Assembly (NCBI GenBank): GCA_032622095.1
Contig: CP136066.1
Coordinates: 65,726,278-65,790,277 of the forward strand
DNA from: Siphonodentalium dalli
Lineage: Eukaryota > Mollusca > Scaphopoda > Gadilida > Siphonodentaliidae
Direction: 5' to 3'
DNA: 64,000 bases
This document shows, one piece after another, positions 11,045 through 21,739 of this stretch. The position numbers and the translations under genes were made by a program. Position 1 is the stretch's first letter. Each line of letters opens with the position of its first letter. Below the pieces are notes generated by a model that worked only from the letters and a program-made list of their open reading frames with translations, was not told where the DNA came from and did not search any database.

Positions 11045-11695
11045 ACTAGCAGGTTAGCCCGTCACTGGCGGCAATCGTCAGAAACATGACAATTTTTTAT
11101 TTGTTTAATTAATTTTTTTAATTAATTTTTTAATTTAATTTTTTGTTTTTCAATGAGTTAATTGTGCCTTTTTAATTTATGTGCCTTTTTAATTTTTTAA
11201 TTTAATTTTTTGTTTTTCAATTTTACCCGATTTGACCTTGAATTGATCATTTTCAAGGTTAAGGTCAGGTCGGGGTCACAATTTAACCCGTCCATGACAC
11301 TTCCCGTAGGTAGCAAGTTTGAGCTCAATCGGTTCGAGTCTATAAAGGACACGCACATATATATCATTTGTGGGTACCCGTTTCAAGGTGAAGATCACCT
11401 AGGGCGGAAAAAGCTGACCAGATCCCCGTTCCTATGAAGCCCTAAGTACCCCTAAGGACGTAAGAGTCACACAACACGCTCGTGTCTGGATACAGTCACG
11501 CTGACGTGCCCAGACGTAAGAATCACATTAGACGCATACGCTCTTTATCAACGGCACTGCGGATACGAACGCTCTTTAACTATCAACGCGATTAACCCCA
11601 CAGTGCCGTTTTTTGTGACTGAAAGTGGAGAACTGGTGCTGGGAGCTTCTCCAAAACGCCGCGACGACCATTCCCGCTGGTTTTTACCCTTGGTT
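11045..11695 (+). mobile_element. ACTAGCAGG repeat element, diverged copy C
   Basis: Head ACTAGCAGGTTAGCCCG(T)CA, AT-rich block, a 'ttgaccttgaa...ggtcggggtcac' module also found at 57.1-57.4 kb, then the body homologous to copy A (CGCTCTTTAT, GATTAACCCC, GAGAACNGGTGCT). The (CA)n tail is missing. Confidence 0.65.
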
Positions 11696-12267
11696 AACAA
11701 AACAGAACCAAAACGGGCTATTCTGACTTGACAGGTATTTTCAGATAGAAAATCAGTTTTTGGGGGGAGGGTTAAGTTTTTGAAAATATCTCAGCATGTT
11801 GGATATCAGTGGTTATCCTGTTGATATTAGTGAATCAGGTATATAATGCTGAAAATTTTAATGCACCACTGAGAGCTCTATACCAAAAAATGAAAATTTT
11901 ATAGAAAATCTTCTGGAAAACTTTTTTGAAAAAGCACTGCAATATATGCATTTTTTTGGCATTTTCGTGAATTTTTCACAAAAATTATTGGAGAATATCA
12001 TTTGGTGCACATCAGTAATGTTAAGCAACCCAGATAGAATAAATATCTGATATTCAAGTATATTTTATTCGACATTTGTCTTGTTTTATTGGTTTTCCTG
12101 ATAATACTGAAATTTGCAGGTCAAAAACACTAAAAAGGTCAAAAAAATATATTTTCCACCTGCTCCGCCCTGGATACCTCAGTGTTTTGGAACCCCCCAT
12201 GGGGCAAGGATAATTGGAGATAGCGTCAAAATTTCTACCCTTTCGTGTGATACTACCCTCATCTGGG
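11696..12267. other. No gene recognised
   Basis: AT-rich sequence between the ACTAGCAGG array and the inverted repeat that follows. No coding exon or terminal repeat was identified. Confidence 0.4.
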
Positions 12268-13132
12268 GGCCGGTCTATATAGTCCAGGAGATATTGGTAG
12301 ACCTCTGCACCCCCAGGACTCAACTTCACACCACTAATTTTCTTTCGTAATGTCTCCTGTAATTTTTTTCGGTTGTTAACAAGACAAAAAAGTGGCCGCA
12401 GAGACTCCAGACAAGATGGCGTCCATCATGGCGGCCATTTTTTGTATATGCACCAGGTCGTTTTCGTCATGGCCGCCATCTTGGATTTGGGAGAATATTC
12501 CTCAACTCAGGTATAACAGGAATCCTAGCTCGAGTATCTCCTGCACATATATACGAATGGGTTTTGTTATGATAGCAATAACATTCATTGATTCGAAAAA
12601 GACATTGCGTTATTAGCGTCGATTTGGCTTTGACAGGATTATACCTGCATTTGGGAAAACGTGATATCGGACAAAAATATCCAGCAAGGAATGTATATTA
12701 TGGTCCACGTGTGTTCGCCGATGACTCTTCTAGATGACAAATGTATAAAATCGAGTCAAGGTGCCATATTTCCCCACAGAGACAAACGAAAAGTGGTGAA
12801 AAGTCCGAAAAATAGCAAATTTTCACATTTCGGCGGCCATATTGGACTTTTGTGTCGGATTTTTGGCTAATTTGTGAGGGTTGTATATTATCATAACGAA
12901 TCGAACGGAAATCAAGACCGCATGTGACATCATCTTTACTATAACGGCGATCAAAAAGACCTGGTGCATATAAAAAAAAATGGCCGCCATGATGGACGCC
13001 ATCTTGTCTGGAGTCTCTGCGGCCACTTTTTTTTCTTGTTAAGAGGAGACAATAAGAAAGAAAATTAGTGGGGTGAAGTTGAGTCATGGGGGGTGCAGAG
13101 GTCTACCAATATCTCCTGGACTATATTGGTCT
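12268..13132. mobile_element. Long inverted-repeat element, ~180-bp arms
   Basis: The arm at about 12268-12455 and the arm at about 12957-13132 are reverse complements with few differences. Visible matches include ATAGTCCAGGAGATATTGGT with its complement, GTGGCCGCAGAGACTCC with its complement, and ATGGCGTCCATCATGGCGGC with its complement. The ~500-base centre does not pair well. The minus- and plus-strand frames over the arms mirror each other and are not genes. Confidence 0.8.
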
Positions 13133-13520
13133 ACTGGAGCAACTTACTTCTATTGTACTAAACTAGCTGAAACAGGCTCCCTTTGGGAGCCTATATTCAC
13201 CATCGGAGATACATGCGGCCCCCTTTGTGCGACTTCGCAAACATTTCATCTGAGACAGAGCCTTCGTTTAGCGACGGCGCCTTTGTGCGCTTCAAGCACA
13301 TTTGGTCATTGAAACATTTTTATATATAGATATTGTTTTAATATATTTTTTTAAAGATTGAATTACTTGCTGAATTTAAGAAAACCATTTTTTTTTTAAT
13401 TAAATTTTTTGAAAAACTAACACCATTAGAACATCCGCCAGGGTACCCAGAGTCACCACACCGAATTTGGTTGAACTCGGTCCAGGGGTCTGAGAGAAAA
13501 ACCCGGACAGATCTTACTCG
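13133..13520. other. Repeat-like DNA, no gene
   Basis: Contains a short hairpin (AGGCTCCC/GGGAGCCT near 13172-13191) and a 'cagggtacccagagtcacca' stretch. Nothing coding was recognised. Confidence 0.4.
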
Positions 13521-14015
13521 TTTATATATATATTTATGACAAGCAGTCACAACACTATACCAGACTTGGATACGTTCGGTCTTGTGAGAGATCATCTGAT
13601 GACATGTAAATAATTCACTGATTGGCTTGATGCACTGGTGACATATATTTCTACCCATTGTTAGTCACATTAATGTTTGAGACAGTTGCTCGACAAGTTT
13701 TTTGCAAACTTATAGGTCAATGTAGATGATACACACAATGCCATTATTTCTAACCATTTCCCGATTAGTCTGTCAACCAGCCCTTTATCTAGCATTATGC
13801 CTCAAAACTTTAGTTAGTCTACAGGAGCAACCTCTGTTATAATAAATGACAAAACAGTCAGACTTGGATATTTTAGGTGTTGTGAGAGTAACAGATCATA
13901 TGAGTTGATAGACATGTGAATATTTCACTGATTGGCTTGATGCACCGATGAACACAGTGTGATGACAGTTATATTCTAGCCATTGGTAGTCACATTAATA
14001 TTTGAGACAGTTGCT
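13521..14015 (+). repeat. Diverged ~170-bp direct duplication with spacer
   Basis: 13540-13700 and 13845-14015 share CAGACTTGGATA, TTCACTGATTGGCTTGATGC, and GTAGTCACATTAAT-TTTGAGACAGTTGCTCG in the same order. Differences include a ~20-base insertion in the second copy. Confidence 0.75.
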
Positions 14016-15296
14016 CGCTCTTTTTCCATGAACACAATGATCTTGGCTTTAGTTACATCAAGACAAGTTTATTTATTTCAGTTTTCATTTCTCAAATCTA
14101 CTTTCCGAAGGGTGTCGGGAAAAAAAAAAATTCAACCCACCGCCCCATATGCAACATGCCATATAGCTCAATGCCATATAGCTCAATGTCATCTCTACTA
14201 AGGCCCATACGAGGTCCCAGTAACATAAATATGGTGTTTTTGCAGTTATAAATTCTTATAATATGTTTTAAACTGTTACAAATGTCATATAAGGGCACAC
14301 AAGGTCTTTAGTAAAAACAAACGCGTTTTTCCCCCTCGGGCCATGCACCCACCACCCCGGCATAGCTTCCTGCAATTTTTTACTACCCCCCCTCCCCCTG
14401 CGCGTTGGACCATTTTATTCCGGTTTTGGATTCTCACGTAGTTGTAAACCGGTAACACGAAAATAGAATCTGTCACACGGAAATTAGTTATGTTTCAAAT
14501 ATCGAATATGAGCTAAATACAAATGTGTATGTGCGGGTATTCAACAAAAGACCATAGGCAACGGTAACTATCAGGTATATTGTCACCACAGGCTTCCAAA
14601 CCCCAGGTATAAAAAATAAATTTGGGAATTTTGGCAAACCAGAACGCAATAAAAACTCAGTTTTTTTAAGTTTTATTGTTTATCATCAATTGAGGTACAT
14701 ATACAGTCTCTAATTAGACAGCGGAATAAGTGAATCAAGACTTTCTATGATAGTTTGGAAGATCACTTTATCTTTTCATCAATATGTATATCATGTATGG
14801 GTAGTACAATGTCATAATTTGTCTTCTTTATATAGGTTTAATTAGTTTATATCCATTACAAAGTTCTCCCTACATTTTCTGGATCTGGGAAAGTATAATA
14901 ACCCATACTTACTCTATGGACAAAAAAAAATAATAAAAAATAAAAATATAACCAGCGCGCCCACATTGATTAAAAAAAAAATGCCTTTTTTGTTTGGCCT
15001 AATTAATAACTTTTATTATTGCAGGTTAATAAAGTTTTACTATCCTTGACGCCTGAGAGATGGATATTCAATTCAACTTTTTATCAGTATACGCTACATC
15101 AGAAGAAGACATGAAGAAGACATTCTAAGTTTGAGGAAGACATACTACATCGGAATAAGATTAGTGAGAGGTCTTATACAGAGGAGGACATACTAAGTCA
15201 TCATCGTAGGAAGACATACTATAATATATATATGTGGGTTATCACCACCATGTAAGTTTCCAAGATCAGTATTCAGTTCGAGCTACCTCTTCTGTG
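14016..15296. other. No gene recognised
   Basis: Contains a 16-bp tandem (ATGCCATATAGCTCA, about 14155-14190), C-rich stretches near 14330-14400, and a purine-rich stretch with repeated GAAGACATA (about 15105-15210). No exon-like frame is supported. Confidence 0.45.
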
Positions 15297-15849
15297 AAAG
15301 CCTGCAATTAGTGTGTCTGGCATTTGCAGAATGAGAGTGGGGACCCCATTCTACTTAGGCCTAATATTCTGGGAAGTATCTATATTCTCAAATTAACATT
15401 GCTTTTAGTTACTTTTTATATGACCTTTTGGCTATTTTTCGACTCAGAATGTTTGACATTGAAATTAGGGGTTAATCAGATATTCTGATAAGCTAAAATT
15501 ATTATTTTATTTTGCAGTAGTACAATTCGAAATAGCTAAAGGGCATATTTTGCCACGCCCTAGAAATTCTTTTGTTCCCTTCTGGGAAGTTTCAATATCC
15601 CCTAATTTGCAAAAGATAAAAAAAAATTTAAATGCATAATCGAAGGGACTAATCGGTGAACATCACCAACTTCAACTGGGGAAATTCAATCTGATCATAG
15701 GTCCCTCATAGCAGTTTGAGGCCTAAATAGAATGAGGTTCCCATAGGGTAAATTTGGTGATGCTAGCCCGCTGTGCAGGATGGCATCACAGAATTCACCC
15801 TCTATGGACCTCATTCTGCAAACGACAAGACACACTATTTGCAGGCTTG
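15297..15849 (+). mobile_element. hAT-like MITE, 8-bp target duplication (7 of 8 match)
   Basis: Left end AAGCCTGCAATTAGTGTGT and right end ACACACTATTTGCAGGCTT are inverted. The flanks CTTCTGTG (15289-15296) and CTTCTGGG (15850-15857) fit an 8-bp target duplication. The right half has a palindromic centre: AGGGTAAATTTGGTGATGCT ... GGCATCACAGAATTCACCCT. Same family as 21298-21739, 19944-20640 and 937-1021. Confidence 0.8.
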
Positions 15850-15949
15850 CTTCTGGGCTCAAAGTATAGCGAGACTTGATTACAAATCTCGGGAACCTAC
15901 AGGGTGCAATAAAAAAATTATCCTACAATTCACTCAACAAAACAGTGAA

Positions 15950-17298
15950 TACGGAAGCCCATTGCGGTCACATGGGTCACAATAACAAAAAATTATTGCG
16001 TTTAAACGCAATATGTTTTACGTTTTAACGCAATAGTAGAGGATATAATGTAGCTATACATATACTCTAATTCGATAAACACCATAATTATATTAGTTTG
16101 CTTGTGTGTTGCCTTTGGGCCGAGACCATTTAGGATAATTTGGGATGTTCCCAAGGTGGTCATGGGGGCCACACTTCATCACTCATATGTTGATATAATT
16201 AATCTCCGTTTAAACGTAATAGTAGACGGAAAAACGTACGCCAATTACGCTATATAGCTACATGTAGGCTATATAACCATCGATAAAACACCAGAAATCA
16301 GTCTGCTAGTGTTTTGCCTTTGGACAAACATAGGATGTTATATGATGCCCCCATTATACTCTTTCACACTCCAAACAATCTCCGCCCAGATGAGTCCAAA
16401 TAGGGCAACCATGTCACGATCAGTCCCTTGGCCGATGTAGGTCAAACGACGGTGCATTGCCCCAAATATTCCATCATTTCGATCCGCGCACAATATCCCA
16501 CCCGATCCAAAATGGTCACTGCCCAAAGCAACACACGAGCGGATTTCTTGTGCTTTATCGATCATGTAGGTACAGCATTATTTACGCATTACTGTCAAGC
16601 TGTCGTCTATAGCTAAATACTGTGGTCCACAAAACAGTCTTCTGAAACACCGGTTAAAATGGACGCCGCATAGAGGGATCCGAATATGGAACCCATATGC
16701 CATTTCTCAGCCATCATATTGTAAGCTGGCACACAATACAGTATTTTGAAACACTCCACCCATTAAAAATGGACGCCGCTCAGAGGGGTCCGAAAATCTA
16801 GGGCACCCATGTCATTGATCAGCCCTCTTGTTCGATTTCAGTCAAACAAAGTGTGTTGTGTGTTGGTCTCATTACATCCTTTCTACTGCCTAACGCCCAA
16901 CCCCAATCCAAAATGGCCTCCTAAAACCCTACCCAATTGGTCCAAAATAGGGAAAAGTCGTATCTTAGTCCCTTGGCCAATTTAGATCAAACGATGGGTG
17001 ATGTATAGGGTGGCCCCCAAGAATCCATTGTGAATCATGCACCCTAACTGATCCTAAATGGTCGCCGCCCAAAGGCAACACACGAGCAGACTGATATCTG
17101 GTGTTTATCGAATTAGCCTACACGAATAACTACATCGTCATTGACATAAATTGTACCCGCTACTATTGCGTTTAAGCGCAAAAATTATTGCGTTTAAACG
17201 CAATAATTTATTGCGTTTAAACGCAATGTTATTGCGTTGCGTTTAAACGCAATAAATAAAATTTATCGTGACCCATGTGACCGCAATGGGCTTCCGTA
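15950..17298. mobile_element. 1.35-kb element with perfect 31-bp TIRs
   Basis: 15950-15980 (starting TACGGAAGCCCATTGCGGTC) is the exact reverse complement of 17268-17298. The outermost TA may be a TA target duplication as in Tc1/mariner-like elements. The interior has several palindromes TTGCGTTTAAACGCAA just inside both ends, and longer inverted matches (about 16280-16325 with 17052-17112). No transposase frame, so non-autonomous. Confidence 0.85.
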
Positions 17299-17728
17299 GT
17301 AAACAATACTTTGGTGTGGGAAATATTTTGTTTCATCACTTCGCGTATGAAATATCACACCACATAAATGACGTCGTTATGCGTCACTGCTAAATATTAC
17401 ACCATCAATGATTCAGTATGTCGCTATCGGTCCATTTGTGCATACACGCTGAATCAAAACAATGCTGTTTTTGTAGAATGCAACCAATTTTTCAAATGTT
17501 TTTCACCATTACAACCAGAAATTTATCAAATGATTTCAAATAACATATGTATAGATCAGATTATGTGAAAATAATAAACATAATTTATGGCAATTGCCAT
17601 GTAAATCAATGTTTTTTAGAAATGAAGCGAATTTCCATCCAGGATACGAAATTGAAACCGCCTAGTTGTTGCTTTATGTATTTGAGGATAAAGCAGCTAA
17701 TTGTAAGATTAAAAAGATATATTACTAG
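17299..17728. other. No gene recognised
   Basis: AT-rich DNA between two TIR elements. Only short chance frames. Confidence 0.4.
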
Positions 17729-17730
17729 TA

Positions 17731-17942
17731 CAGTAATACCGTAAATAATCAACTCCTTAACCACAGCAGAATTATTGGTAATTTTTTGAGTATTTTCGGA
17801 AATATGGCTTGTTGCCATTCATCGGAAAGCTCTCAATGAGAGCATTCCGATTAATGGCAACCAGCCATATTTCTGAATAAATCCTGAAAAATGACCCATA
17901 ATTCTGCTGTGTTTAAGGAGTCGATTATTTTGGGCATTACTG
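17731..17942. mobile_element. Foldback MITE with TA target duplication
   Basis: Left end CAGTAATACCGTAAATAATC and right end GATTATTTTGGGCATTACTG are inverted. The whole element folds into one long stem through CCACAGCAGAATTAT / ATAATTCTGCTGTG and ATGGCTTGTTGCCAT / ATGGCAACCAGCCAT. TA at 17729-17730 and 17943-17944 is consistent with a mariner-type target duplication. Confidence 0.8.
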
Positions 17943-17944
17943 TA

Positions 17945-19371
17945 CATCAACTGAGTATTTTGAATCTCAGAAATATCAGTATAAATGAAATGTGCACCAG
18001 ACCCGAGTTGAATAATAAAAAAAAAATTAACACTTCCACGACTGAAGCTTCCTGAATTTTAAAGATGTATACATGATAACCAACTCTATTTATATTTGTT
18101 TTGTATTTTAGAGTTATCGACTCTTTCTCCTACATTTTGTAGAATAGGGATCTGAAACCCATGAATCCTTCAAAATGCCACCTTCGTCGGGGGACATTTT
18201 GGTCAGCGACCTTTTATTTTTTTATTGTAAGTGCTATATTACTTATTAGTTAAACATTTCTTACGCAGAACGTCTCACAATATATATGTAATTTACAATT
18301 TACAAATTACCGGCTATATTACCAGATAGATTTAATTCCATTTACGGCCACGTGGTGTTGTTTATGTTTACCTTACGACTCAAAATCTAGTGCTACAACG
18401 GAAAAAAACGAGAGGTCAAATGCGCTTGTACTTTCTAAAAAAATTTTAACATTGAATTACTGCTTTCCGTTGGAAACTGTGTGGAGATCAGAACAAATAA
18501 CATGTATTTTATGGAATAAACCAGTTCATTGTCACAATTGTGATATTTGATTACATTTACTGGTGGTTTTATGTGACCTGGTCACTAACGCGTAAAGCCT
18601 TTTATAAAATTGGTATCGGGACACTCTCAGTCGGAAAACAGCATCTCGCTACCCCACTGTCTTAGATATTTACGTACAAGCAGACTTGGACTAGCAACTT
18701 TCCAGAAACAAATATAGCGCCAGCTTTAACATGAAATTATGTTTAACACTTTACGCACTGCTTTCTCTTCATTTTAATCATCAAAATTATATGTTACTAT
18801 AAACGTTTCAGAGCGACGACAGCTCTTAAATTTTCTTTTCATGGTCTACAAGGGAAATTTTTACACGATGCTTGTTAAAAAATTTAACCAACATAATCTG
18901 AAATTATCAATAAATATAATAAACAAAACACATACTTTCAGTGCTATATCGACGAATTTCTTCAGAAATCTTCCGAATAGGTATGTTTTGAGATGGCTCT
19001 TAACAAATTATGTGTACATAATTTTGGAGTTCGAACTTGCTATGTCTGTTTATCCAATATACTGAATTATCAATGAACTTTTACTTCCTGCACATGTTTT
19101 TTTCTTTTGTTTACTGGTGCCATGTGGATTGTCACCAAAACAATGCCATATTTATTCAACCCTGTTAATTGGCAAGTAATCAACTACTTATTTGGAGGGA
19201 ACTTTATGGTTATCATCCAATGATCATGTTTAGTCAAGTATGTTTTGCCTGCTTTTGCAATAATGCAAGTCCAAAACCACATAATACGTACTGTATCTAA
19301 AATAGATCATTCAGTATTTGCATAGATCTTATTAATATCATACTAGTGTAGCTCAGCTACTTGCAGTTATT
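17945..19371. other. No gene recognised
   Basis: AT-rich DNA without recognisable coding or terminal repeats. A 74-codon frame at 18841-19065 has no family resemblance. Confidence 0.4.

Positions 19372-19409
<38 letters not shown>
19372..19409. repeat. (ATC)n microsatellite
   Basis: Twelve uninterrupted ATC triplets. Confidence 0.95.
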
Positions 19410-19652
19410 TGAGATTTTGTCATAATGAAAATATATTTTTATTGGATGACTAAAATTAAGCGGTGTTGAGCGCCATCTCTGGTAGACAGGTGTCGTTCTA
19501 AAGCAAAAATGAAAGTTATATTTCAATATTTGTATGTCATTTCCATGGATAGAACTATCAGGATTTCATATATTGTCTTACCAGTTTAGAGCTAACTTAT
19601 GTGGTGTCTTTAGAAACACTAGTTGACATTTGTTCAATATTACAATTATGTA

Positions 19653-19798
19653 CAATAATGCCCTAATTAATCGACTCCATAACCACAGCAGAATAGAGCT
19701 TTCCGATGAATGTCAACAAGCCATATTTCCGACTAAATCCTGAAAAGTTACCCATAATTCTGCCGTGGTTATGGAGTCGATTAATTAGGGCATTAATG
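19653..19798. mobile_element. Foldback MITE, second copy (shortened)
   Basis: Left AATAATGCCCTAATTAATCG and right CGATTAATTAGGGCATTAAT, flanked by TA at both sides. Same family as 17731-17942 (CTCCATAACCACAGCAGAAT; ATTCTGCCGTGG), with part of the left arm near the apex deleted. Confidence 0.8.
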
Positions 19799-20325
19799 TA
19801 GATGATCGACAGCAGTCATTATAACCAGAAATTTGTGAGATCTCACTTGGGATTAAATCACCAGAATTACTTTGAAACTCAAATTGTTGGAATTGATCTT
19901 CAACAAAACTATTATATATTTATAGCCAAAGTGTTGATATGCGCAAGCCTGCAAATAGTGTGTCATTTGCAGGCTGAGGCCCCCAGAGGGAGGGTGAATT
20001 TAGTGATGCTATCCTGCTTAGTTGGCTAGTATCACCAAATTCACCCTCTGGAAACCTCATTCTGCTTAGGCCTAAACTGCTATGGGAGACCTAGGATGAG
20101 ATTGTTGAAGTTCTCCAGTTGAATTTGGTGCTGTTCTCCCTTCAGTCCCCTCGATATGCATTTTATCTTCTGTTAACCCTTTACCCAACAAACCGGCCAA
20201 AACCGGCCAAATAAAGCTTCAACAGCCTAAAATATCTTCGGTCTGTCTCAATAGAACCATACAAATATGGATATCATTGGAACCGGCTCCTTGACCACAT
20301 TGTGATAGTTACAGTTATGCCCTGT

Positions 20326-20394
20326 GCCAATGCATTCTCTTATATATGCGAGTCGACCATAGGTCGCCTCGCATATATAAGAGAATGCATTGGC
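20326..20394. repeat. 69-bp near-perfect hairpin
   Basis: GCCAATGCATTCTCTTATAT pairs with ATATAAGAGAATGCATTGGC, continuing to a short CCATAGG apex. An inverted duplicate lies at 20474-20542. Confidence 0.9.
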
Positions 20395-20473
20395 CTAAAC
20401 AAAATCTTTTTTTAACACTTTTTACCATTTTTTCTTACATTCTTTAACAATTTTATAATTTGTAATGTGTTAA

Positions 20474-20542
20474 GCCAATGCATTCTCTTATATATGCGAG
20501 GCGACCTATGGTCGACTCGCATATATAAGAGAATGCATTGGC
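20474..20542. repeat. 69-bp near-perfect hairpin, inverted duplicate
   Basis: Reverse complement of 20326-20394 within the same MITE, so the two can pair within or between themselves. Confidence 0.9.
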
Positions 20543-20640
20543 ACAGGGCCCTTCTGTTGGGTAAAGGGTTAAATAGGGGATATGAGCAGATATAATATAT
20601 GCAGAATAAGGTCCCCAGAGGGTGAATTTGGTTATGCTAG

Positions 20641-21289
20641 CCTGTTGTATATATATACCTTTATTTCCTCCGCAACGGAGAGTTTAACATTATACATCAT
20701 ACACAAGTTTAGAGTTTCAACATATTGGTGACAAAAATAAACATCAATTTATCACTTGATTTTATACACAAACTATGCGCAATACAAATTCAATGAGATA
20801 TGTGCATTGCAACTGTTGGCCTCGTGTATTTATAATTTCGCGGAACACTTCACCTGGATAAAGTATCTGTCTGATGGAGAAAGACGGAGTTGTCTGCGAT
20901 ATAGCTTTATTTGCGTTATAGAGTTGTTGAGTTATTATCACGTTTAGTTAGATGCCACTCCGACTAAATACAAATTATTCATGTATATCTTGTTTTCTGT
21001 CTCCGATAAGAGCGGTTCGTGAGCTGTATATATGTGATCCATTTAGTCCACAGATTCTAGCCGCATTAGATCCGAATATATGTTCCACAGCTTGAATGCA
21101 TTGCGAGCAAGAAACAAGGCGAATTGCTTAATATCATTTACGAAGTCGCGAATGGATGGCGGGATACATGCAAGAAATATCATCAACTGATCTATGGGGT
21201 TCAAGTTGTCAATATATAAGAAACATGGTATACCGAAATCCTCTATGACGTTGAACCATATTTCACTGATGTATAACAATCAATGGAGG
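20641..21289 (-). pseudogene. LINE 3' end, minus strand (ORF2 C-terminus remnant and 3' hairpin)
   Basis: Read on the minus strand, 21279-21043 encodes a 78-residue open stretch (IWFNVIEDFGIPCFLYIDNL, then DQLMIFLACIPPSI, then LARNAFKLWNIYSDLMRL). This resembles the region downstream of the reverse transcriptase in CR1/RTE-type LINEs. Further on, a short hairpin CTCCGTTGCGGAG is followed by AAATAAAGG and a TATA-rich tail ending at 20646. The same 3' layout (CTCCGTTAATGGAG, TTAATAAAGC, TA tail) is at 27161-27203, so both belong to one LINE family. The 5' side is cut at the hAT-like MITE at 21298. Family assignment is by pattern only. Confidence 0.55.
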
Positions 21290-21297
21290 TTTCCACA

Positions 21298-21739
21298 CAA
21301 GCCTTGAAATAGTGTGTGTGTCATTTGAAGAATGTGGTCCCCAGAGGGTGAATTTAGTGATGTTGCCCTACACATCGGGCTAGCATCGCTAAGTTCATCC
21401 TCTGTGGACCTCATTCTGCTCAGGCCTCATCTTCTGGGAAGTATCTATATATCAAATTAACATTGTTTTTAGTTACTTTTTCCCTTCTGTTCATTTTCAT
21501 ATATCCCCTAATTTGCAGAAGATAACATGCATAATTAAGGTGACTAATGGTTGAACATCACCAACTGGGCAACTTCAATCTGATCCTAGGTCTCTCATAG
21601 CAGTAGTTGAGGCCTCAACAAAATGAGGTTCCCAGAGGGTGAATTTGGAGTCGCTAGCACACCATGCGGGATAGCATCACTAAATACACCCTCTGGGTAC
21701 GTCATTCCACAAATAACAGATACACTATTTCAAGACTTG
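21298..21739 (+). mobile_element. hAT-like MITE with perfect 8-bp target duplication
   Basis: TTTCCACA at 21290-21297 and again at 21740-21747. Ends CAAGCCTTGAAATAGTGT and ACACTATTTCAAGACTTG are inverted (one mismatch). The interior holds two copies of the palindromic 'agggtgaatttrgtgatg...catcactaaattcaccct' core, near 21345-21412 and 21636-21694. Best-preserved copy of the family for defining its ends. Confidence 0.88.

Larger units (their letters stand above)
20177..20568. mobile_element. piggyBac-like MITE in TTAA target
   Basis: Seen: TTAA at 20173-20176 and 20569-20572; ends CCCTTTACCCAACA and TGTTGGGTAAAGGG are perfect inverted repeats. Known: TTAA target duplication with CCC..GGG ends is the signature of the piggyBac superfamily. 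Paralogous copies of the host MITE read through this point without the insert (near 15600 and 21510), an internal 'empty site'. The interior has two 69-bp self-palindromic hairpins (20326-20394 and 20474-20542) that are also inverted relative to each other. No transposase. Confidence 0.85.
19944..20640 (-). mobile_element. hAT-like MITE copy, inverted interior, interrupted by a piggyBac-like MITE
   Basis: Starts CAAGCCTGCAAATAGTGTGT, like the other family members, and carries the palindromic centre AGGGTGAATTTAGTGATGCT ... AGTATCACCAAATTCACCCT. The following interior runs in the opposite sense to that at 15590-15720. It is interrupted between CTTCTG and ATAGGGGATAT by the element at 20177-20568. 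The distal terminus is missing; the copy ends where a minus-strand LINE begins. Confidence 0.75.

Noticed and set aside
12054-13087. Pairs of similar peptides on opposite strands (for example MAAETPDKMASIMAAIF)
   Set aside because: They are the two arms of the inverted repeat read in opposite directions.
15985-17260. Possible CRISPR-like array of TTGCGTTTAAACGCAA
   Set aside because: Spacing is irregular, the repeats are palindromes inside a TIR element, and the DNA is animal nuclear.
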